From Adiantum capillus-veneris (Eukaryota; Streptophyta; Polypodiopsida; Polypodiales; Pteridaceae), in contig CM043968.1 in assembly GCA_014529385.2 (NCBI GenBank), positions 10,737,648 to 10,801,647 on the forward strand: a stretch of DNA of 64,000 nucleotides. Direction: 5' to 3'. The notes below the pieces were generated by a model. The model did not search any database, was not told the DNA's origin, and saw only the letters and a list, made by a program, of their open reading frames with translations. A program made the position numbers and the translations under genes. Numbering within the stretch: the first letter of the stretch is position 1; every line of letters starts with the position of its first letter. Positions 59,019 through 64,000 of this stretch are shown one piece after another.

Positions 59019-59636
59019 CTACATTTCCTGTGGAACCTTGTATTTTAGTGGTGTACTAGGTGACCGATTGATCAAATAAGCAGCTGTCGTAACAGCTTCT
59101 CCCCAAAATTCTTGAGGTAAGTTGGTCGTAGACAACATAGAAGCGACTCGTTCCTGAATGGTTCTATTCATCCTCTTAGTCACACCGTTTTGGGTGGGAG
59201 TGCAAGGTGTGGTAAAATGTCTTCTAATGCCCCTTTTTTTGCAAAAGACCTTAAACTCGGAGGATATGTGCTCGCCTCCATTGTCACTGTGCAAGGCTTT
59301 AAGATTTCTACCTGACTTGTTCTCTACCACTGCTAAGAACTTCTGAAAGACACTAAAGGTGTCGCTCTTCTACTTCAAGAGATAAACCCACACCTTTCTA
59401 ATAGAGTCATCTATGAATGTTAGGAAGTATAACGCTCCCCCTAGAGACTTGACTGGCATGGGTCCTCTCAAGTCGCTATGAACGAGATCTAGAGGACTCC
59501 CTAACTCCTTGGTCAAAGGCGCTGATGTCAACCTAGTCTCTTTGCCATAGATACAATGCTCACATAAAGAGAAGTTAGAGTAATATAACACTTTCATTCC
59601 CTTTTGACTCATATGTCCTAGCCGGCTATGCCACAA
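59019..59636 (-). pseudogene. Copia element 2 integrase
   Basis: The zinc-finger end (MWHSRLGHMSQKGMKVL, CEHCIYGKETR) is followed by LDLVHSDLRGP and GGALYFLTFIDDS, first Asp present. After a stop near 59370 the core resumes with NLKALHSDNGGEHISSEF, second Asp. TPTQNGVTKRMNRTIQ has K where the catalytic Glu should be (usually GVAERMN). FWGEAVTTAAYLINR and LKYKVPQEM follow. The Glu change would inactivate strand transfer. Confidence 0.88.
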
Positions 59637-59681
59637 CTCTGTAGAGGTACAACTCGCCTACACAAATGGAAGTCTCTTTCA

Positions 59682-60269
59682 CTAAAGCGACATAAAGTGA
59701 GTACAATGAGCCAGATTTATGGCCTTTAAGCATGACCATATTTTCCTTCTTGATAGTCCAAGAACGATGAGCAAATATGGTAGTGTAACCCAAATCATCC
59801 AGCTGTCCAAACTCTTTGTCAATTTGGGTACATGTCTGAGATTGTGCAGTATAAACTGAGTGCCATTACGCATAGAAAACTTGATGCTACCCACACCACA
59901 TATATCAAGCTCATAAGAATTTCCTAGCTTCACTGTGCCATGTATGGTAGTGTATATAGAAAACCACTCCTTGTGAGGAGTCAGATGAAAGCTAGCACCT
60001 GAGTCCACAATCCAATTCTGTGCATAACACTGGTCAAGAGCTAACAATGCATCAAAACTCAAATTTGATGTGAAAATCAACACATCATTCGGCAAGTCAG
60101 AAACTGTCTTAATGGATGGATACTCAACCACATTAATCTCTTCAATTTTCATGTAGCTTTTGGGTTTGTCAGACTTTGCTTTCTCTTTGCCCTTACCACG
60201 CTGCATTGCGCGGCAATCTTTTTTCAAGTGTCCCTTTTTATGGCAGAAGTAACACTCAACATTTCTCAT
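59682..60269 (-). pseudogene. Copia element 2 zinc knuckle and protease
   Basis: CYFCHKKGHLKKDC (CCHC knuckle) is followed by a lysine-rich link and NWIVDSGASFHLTPHKEWF, an intact D-S-G protease motif. IKFSMRNGTQFILHNLRHVP follows. Ends after a frame change within the protease-integrase linker. Confidence 0.88.
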
Positions 60270-60329
60270 GTATTTGCCGTGACTCTTGTTACGACCTTGC
60301 CTGCGATCCTGAGAACGACCGTAGCTGCG

Positions 60330-60977
60330 ATCACGCTACCTTTGCTGGTCACGATTGCCACTAGCCACATATGCATCACCGTGCCCACTTGTATCAAGAG
60401 ATTGACCTCTAATCTCCTCAGTGAGCAACGAACTTGTGACATCATAGAACACTAACTTGCCATTTGGAGCTGAATTGCTAATGGCTGTGCAAAATATGTC
60501 TCATGAATTGGGTAGAGAGCATAACAAGAAAATAGACTTGAGTTCATCGTCAAACTCAGTAAAGCCCTGAGATGTCAACTTATTGAACAAGGAGTTGAAC
60601 TCATTTAAGTGTGTAGAAACTGTGCTACCTTCTTTCATGTTGAGCTTCATAAGCTTTTTCATGAGAAAAAATTTGATGGATGCAATTTTGCTCTCCCATG
60701 TTGAACATAAGCTATTCAATAGAGCCTTGGTTGCTGTCTTCCCTATGATAGTGAAGAACACTGACTCGGCTAGATGTAGACGTATTGTAGCCATGGCTTT
60801 CGCATCCAAAAGCTCCCACTGAGCCTGCATATATCCATCACCCTATGCACGCTCTTTCAGCTGTTCTGATAGAACCTTGTTAGTCAAAACATCCTTCATG
60901 TACTCTTTCCACATGGTGAAGTTGCTACCATCAAACTTGCGGATGAAATATTCCTCATTTTTTGAAGAAGAAGCCAT
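60330..60977 (-). pseudogene. Copia element 2 gag
   Basis: The start MASSSKNEEYFIRKFDG at 60977 on the minus strand is typical of copia gag. KDVLTNKVLSEQLKERA is followed by a TAG near 60843, then MQAQWELLDAKAMATIRLHL, FFLMKKLMKLNMKEGSTVS and FDDELKSIFLLCSLP. UBN2-type gag. Confidence 0.85.
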
Positions 60978-62070
60978 CACTGACAAATGGGTTTAAGAGG
61001 TGCAAGCTAAAGAAATTTGGGCAGAGTAACCTTTGTATCAGGAGCAAAATCTCAACCAAAATAGGCTCAAAAGTGCCAACAATGAAAGTCACGACTCGCA
61101 AGAAAAATCCGACAAAGTCTCCTTTCTATGAGGAGTCAAAACTCAACTCAAAAAACACATAGAATGTGCCAACGACACTAATTGGGCATCAAAAAATTGA
61201 GGTGTCACTACTGTGTGACCGCCAAGTCGGCGTCAAAAAGCATAAGAAACCGTCTAGATACATATCCTATGGCGAGGGTACCGTAAGAGGGGAACTCCAA
61301 CTACCTGTATCATCAAGGGTATCTCAAATATCGAGAATGCCCTAGCTCAAAGAAAACCTCACGCTATCGACCCTCCAAAGGCTAAAGCAGACACAAAACG
61401 ATTAGCCATAGTCTCAGAAAGGGCTCTTCCAGTTCGAGTCTCAGAAACGGCCAAGAAAACTACCAAAATAGCCAAAAAAATGTCTCCACACATAGTACAA
61501 TAGGCAATGTCCGCAACTCAACGTACATGAATGACTACGCTCGAACAGGCGCCAAGAATTGCTGCGTGCAATAATTATTATCCCTATGGGGATATCTGCT
61601 CTCAAAAGAGCTCAATAGCACTATGGTGTGTTAAAGCAAACATGCTGTCAATGCATCTACCCACAGAGAAAGTGTTGTCGAAATGAGTGCAAAAAGTGCC
61701 TGAAAATCGTTGTCTGTATGTGTCTAGAAACTTGGAGAAACTGTGTGTAAACGGGCTCAAAAGCCCCCTATAACTTGTGTATCGATGTCGGTATGTGCTG
61801 ATTTCCACCGCCGGACAGATATGCGCTAGTTGAATAGTAGTCAAAGGTGCTCGGAGTCGAAAAAGTATCGTAGAGCACGATCGGTGTCCTCAGTGCCGAT
61901 GTTGGGTGTCACTTCTGTGTGGTAGAGGCACCTCACACGTACATGTGGCAAGCACAACCATCTGCGAAAACATTGGCATCGAGATCAAATGTCGAAAATC
62001 CGCTCGCACAAAGAGTGTCGCCCATGTCGGTGGCAAATTGCCGATGCCGAGGTTCAAGCGCAAATACTTA

Positions 62071-62120
<50 letters not shown>

Positions 62121-62802
62121 CGAGGTTGTCGGAGGACTTATGGTGGAAGTGATCCCTTGCACACAAAACCTTAGGAGAGGAAAAAAAATTCTTTAACTAT
62201 GTACTGTTGAAAAAATCCTGCAGTAGCTGTGTCAGATTTCTGACGAGCGTTGAGGGGAGAATGTGTGGGTGTGTGAATCCACAATGCTACTCGCTTTGGT
62301 CGTGCCCAGCTCAACTCGGTCAATGCCTCATCAAACTGCTTGATTGTATGCATTGGGCCCTACTAATTGGTCGATTGCTCTCGATTCCCTTGCAAGCTTC
62401 TACCGCTGCTGATTTCCAGCTTCAACCTGCTAAGCTTTGATTTCCCGCTCAAGGGTTTGATTACCTTCTTGCTGTACCTGATTCTGCTGCTCGACTGTCT
62501 CAAGCTCTACTACAAGCTACTGCCAAGACTTGCTAATAACGGGCCCAATTCACCTGATCGATTTGCTCCAAATTTGAATTTGCTACCTGATTGTGCTTTC
62601 GATTATGCTGCCCCCACAGTCAACCCCTTCACTGCTTGATGCCTTAGCTAGCTGCCTCGTTTGTTTTGCTCGACATTGCTTGATTGTGTCCTTTGCTTAC
62701 TTTGCCCGATTTCCCTGTAGAGCTTAAAAAGTTCCAAGATTCCATCTCCGATGGAGTCGCTACACATGCAGATTAGTCAGGGCTCGGGATCGGGTGCCCT
62801 GT
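60978..62802 (-). other. Copia element 2 leader, about 1.8 kb, with (CT)n
   Basis: Unusually long region between primer site and gag with no coding content. Contains a (CT)21 tract at 62073-62115. Possibly includes later insertions; none recognised. Confidence 0.55.
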
Positions 62803-62972
62803 GCTCTGATACCACAAGAGAGGGAAGGAGAGAAGGGTAAGTGGATGATGAGCATACACACCCTTGTGGGTGGAGCTCTAGAGAGTGGAATCTCCTTATT
62901 GTTCTATATAAGCAAACAACGTAGATGGGTGGCCGGCCATTGCCTAGCAGCCACTTGGCCTAAAACCCAACA
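62803..62972 (-). repeat. 5' LTR and primer binding site of copia element 2
   Basis: Primer site complement GCTCTGATACCA (62803-62814) adjoins the LTR 62815-62972. Confidence 0.85.
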
Positions 62973-63321
62973 ACTACAAGAGAAATTGGAAGAGCTGTGG
63001 AATGGTGTGAAAAAAACTCTGTGATTGGATGCAAAATTTGGGTAAAAAGACGTGGAAAAGTTGTTTGTCAAAGTAGAGGACAAGGACTTGATGATGGAAG
63101 CAAAGGAATTGCATGCGCAAAACAATCTTTTGAAGGAGCATGTTGTGAGTATGGAAGCAAACCAAGCAGTGTTAGTAGAACAAATAGTGGTTTTAACCAC
63201 TAGGGTAGTAATTGTTCAATTTTGGATCAAGGATTATGGGAGTCGTGCCAAATTTTGGAAAAGTTTCAAGCCACTGGCGGGCAGTGCCTGTGTAAAAGGC
63301 ATATATAGCCATTACTTATAA
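62973..63321 (+). pseudogene. Unrecognised coiled-coil ORF, part 3 (C-terminus)
   Basis: Resumes as LQEKLEELWNGVKKTL, TGA, LDAKFG, TAA, then an open stretch KDVEKLFVKVEDKDLMMEAK, ELHAQNNLLKEHVVSMEANQ and VLVEQIVVLTTRVVIVQFW to a TAA at 63319-63321. Strong heptad character continues part 2, supporting one protein split by copia element 2. Family unknown. Confidence 0.55.
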
Positions 63322-63400
63322 GGTTTAAGTTCTAGATTGTTTTGATATTGATATAGCCATTACTTATAGGTTTAAGGTCTGGACTGTTTGGATATTAATA
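63300..63400. repeat. Tandem duplication, about 50 bp x 2
   Basis: ATATAGCCATTACTTATAAGG and ATATAGCCATTACTTATAGG start two adjacent diverged units, overlapping the stop of the preceding ORF. Confidence 0.85.
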
Positions 63401-63642
63401 TCCGTGCAACTGTCTTGGGAGTTTCACATGACCTTGGAAGTTACGTTGTTTAGTTTCTAAATAAAGCTTTTGTAATCTTGTTCTACATCAATGAAGAAAG
63501 AAGGAGTCTTTTCTTGTCTACTCTCAATCTGCACATATGTTTCTTTGTTTGAGTGTTTTTCTGATTGTGTATTGTCATAGTTAACATGCACTTACCATCG
63601 AATAGAAAGCAAGTAGATCCACTATGACTTTTTCATAGCAGT
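63401..63642. other. Anonymous DNA
   Basis: Non-coding, probably the 3' flank of the coiled-coil ORF; an AATAAAGC near 63460 could be its polyadenylation signal. Confidence 0.35.
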
Positions 63643-64000
63643 ATGCAACCCTATGCCGACCAAGTTTCTAGGGGGCGTAATTTCTTTGTAACTTTCATTG
63701 ATGACTCTACTAGGAAGGTGTGGATGCATCCTTTGAAACACAAGGATAATGTTTTCTCTACGTTTCAAAATTTCCAAGTATTAGTTGAAAATCAGTCAAA
63801 CATAACGCTCAAGAGCTTAAGGACTAATAATGGCAGAGAGCATATCTCCAAAGATTTCATCAATTTTTGTACTAAGAGAGGGACTAGGCGGCACTTTATA
63901 GCACCTCACACACCTACTCAGAATGGAGTTGCTAAGAGAATGAATCTCATGATTCAAGAGAGAGTCACAACAATTCTTTTTATGGAAACTTTGACCAAAG
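63643..64000 (+). pseudogene. Copia element 4 integrase, running off the window end
   Basis: An open frame of 119 codons to the window edge: RGRNFFVTFIDDSTRKVW, LKSLRTNNGREHISKDF and TPTQNGVAKRMNLMIQER. In the usual motifs S-D-N-G is T-N-N-G here (second catalytic Asp replaced by Asn) and V-A-E-R is V-A-K-R (catalytic Glu replaced by Lys). The integrase is therefore expected to be inactive although the frame is open. No zinc-finger domain, protease or gag upstream, so it is also 5'-truncated. Confidence 0.85.

Larger units (their letters stand above)
56724..62972 (-). mobile_element. Copia element 2, full-length but decayed, inserted in the coiled-coil ORF
   Basis: LTRs are 56724-56894 (171 bp) and 62815-62972 (158 bp); on the minus strand they start TGTTGGGTTTTAGG. 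The primer site complement is at 62803-62814. The internal order on the minus strand is gag, zinc knuckle, protease, integrase, RT, RNaseH. The LTRs differ at many places (indels and substitutions), so this insertion is older than copia element 3. No clear target-site duplication was found. Confidence 0.9.

Overview
This 64 kb window is nuclear DNA from a land plant with a large, repeat-choked genome. Supporting observations are plant-type Ty3/gypsy chromodomain elements, Ty1/copia elements primed by initiator tRNA-Met (TGGTATCAGAGC), several non-LTR (LINE) families, a tRNA-derived SINE and GT-AG introns. The species cannot be named from the sequence; a fern, lycophyte or gymnosperm-like genome would fit the TE density and long (GT)n/(CT)n tracts. 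No bacterial-type operon, CRISPR array, rRNA or intact tRNA gene was seen.

Layout. 1-7955: a rearranged Ty3/gypsy complex: a plus-strand gag-protease-RT ORF (883 codons), an inverted duplication of the chromodomain end, and a long inverted RNaseH-integrase-chromodomain piece, all between LTR-like segments. 7956-19415: three LINE copies. Family A is present twice (7956-9475 and about 10900-19415); family B lies on the minus strand (about 9525-10900). The second A copy is split by a small non-autonomous LTR element (13191 to about 15213) and by unrecognised DNA (16387-17625). 19416-22164: the only recognisable cellular gene, the last five exons of a URI1-like unconventional prefoldin (20516-21719). 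22165-35335: LINE B and LINE C, with LINE C split by a 9.4 kb gypsy element (24957-34376) that is itself split by a copia element (27924 to about 32912), giving a three-level nest. 35336-43962: mostly anonymous DNA with a well-marked SINE (36996-37343) and some decayed repeats. 43963-47015: a second LINE C copy, bounded by (CT)n and ending in an unusual (GT)n compound tandem array. 47016-52159: anonymous. 52160-63321: an unrecognised coiled-coil ORF, broken by C-to-T type stops and split by two minus-strand copia elements (52470-55828 with a perfect target-site duplication, and 56724-62972). 63643-64000: the start of another copia integrase running off the window.

How it fits together: almost everything is transposon-derived and decayed. 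The URI1-like exons are intact and properly spliced; the LINE material upstream may occupy a giant intron of that gene. The points most worth follow-up are (i) the stop-codon pattern of the coiled-coil ORF (TAG where CAG would be expected, no TAA in 894 nt), which looks like CHG/CG methylation decay; (ii) LINE families B and C, which share a 3'-terminal motif followed by microsatellite; (iii) the inverted gypsy structures; and (iv) the young, integrase-less copia element. I did not find a convincing new enzymatic or defence system.
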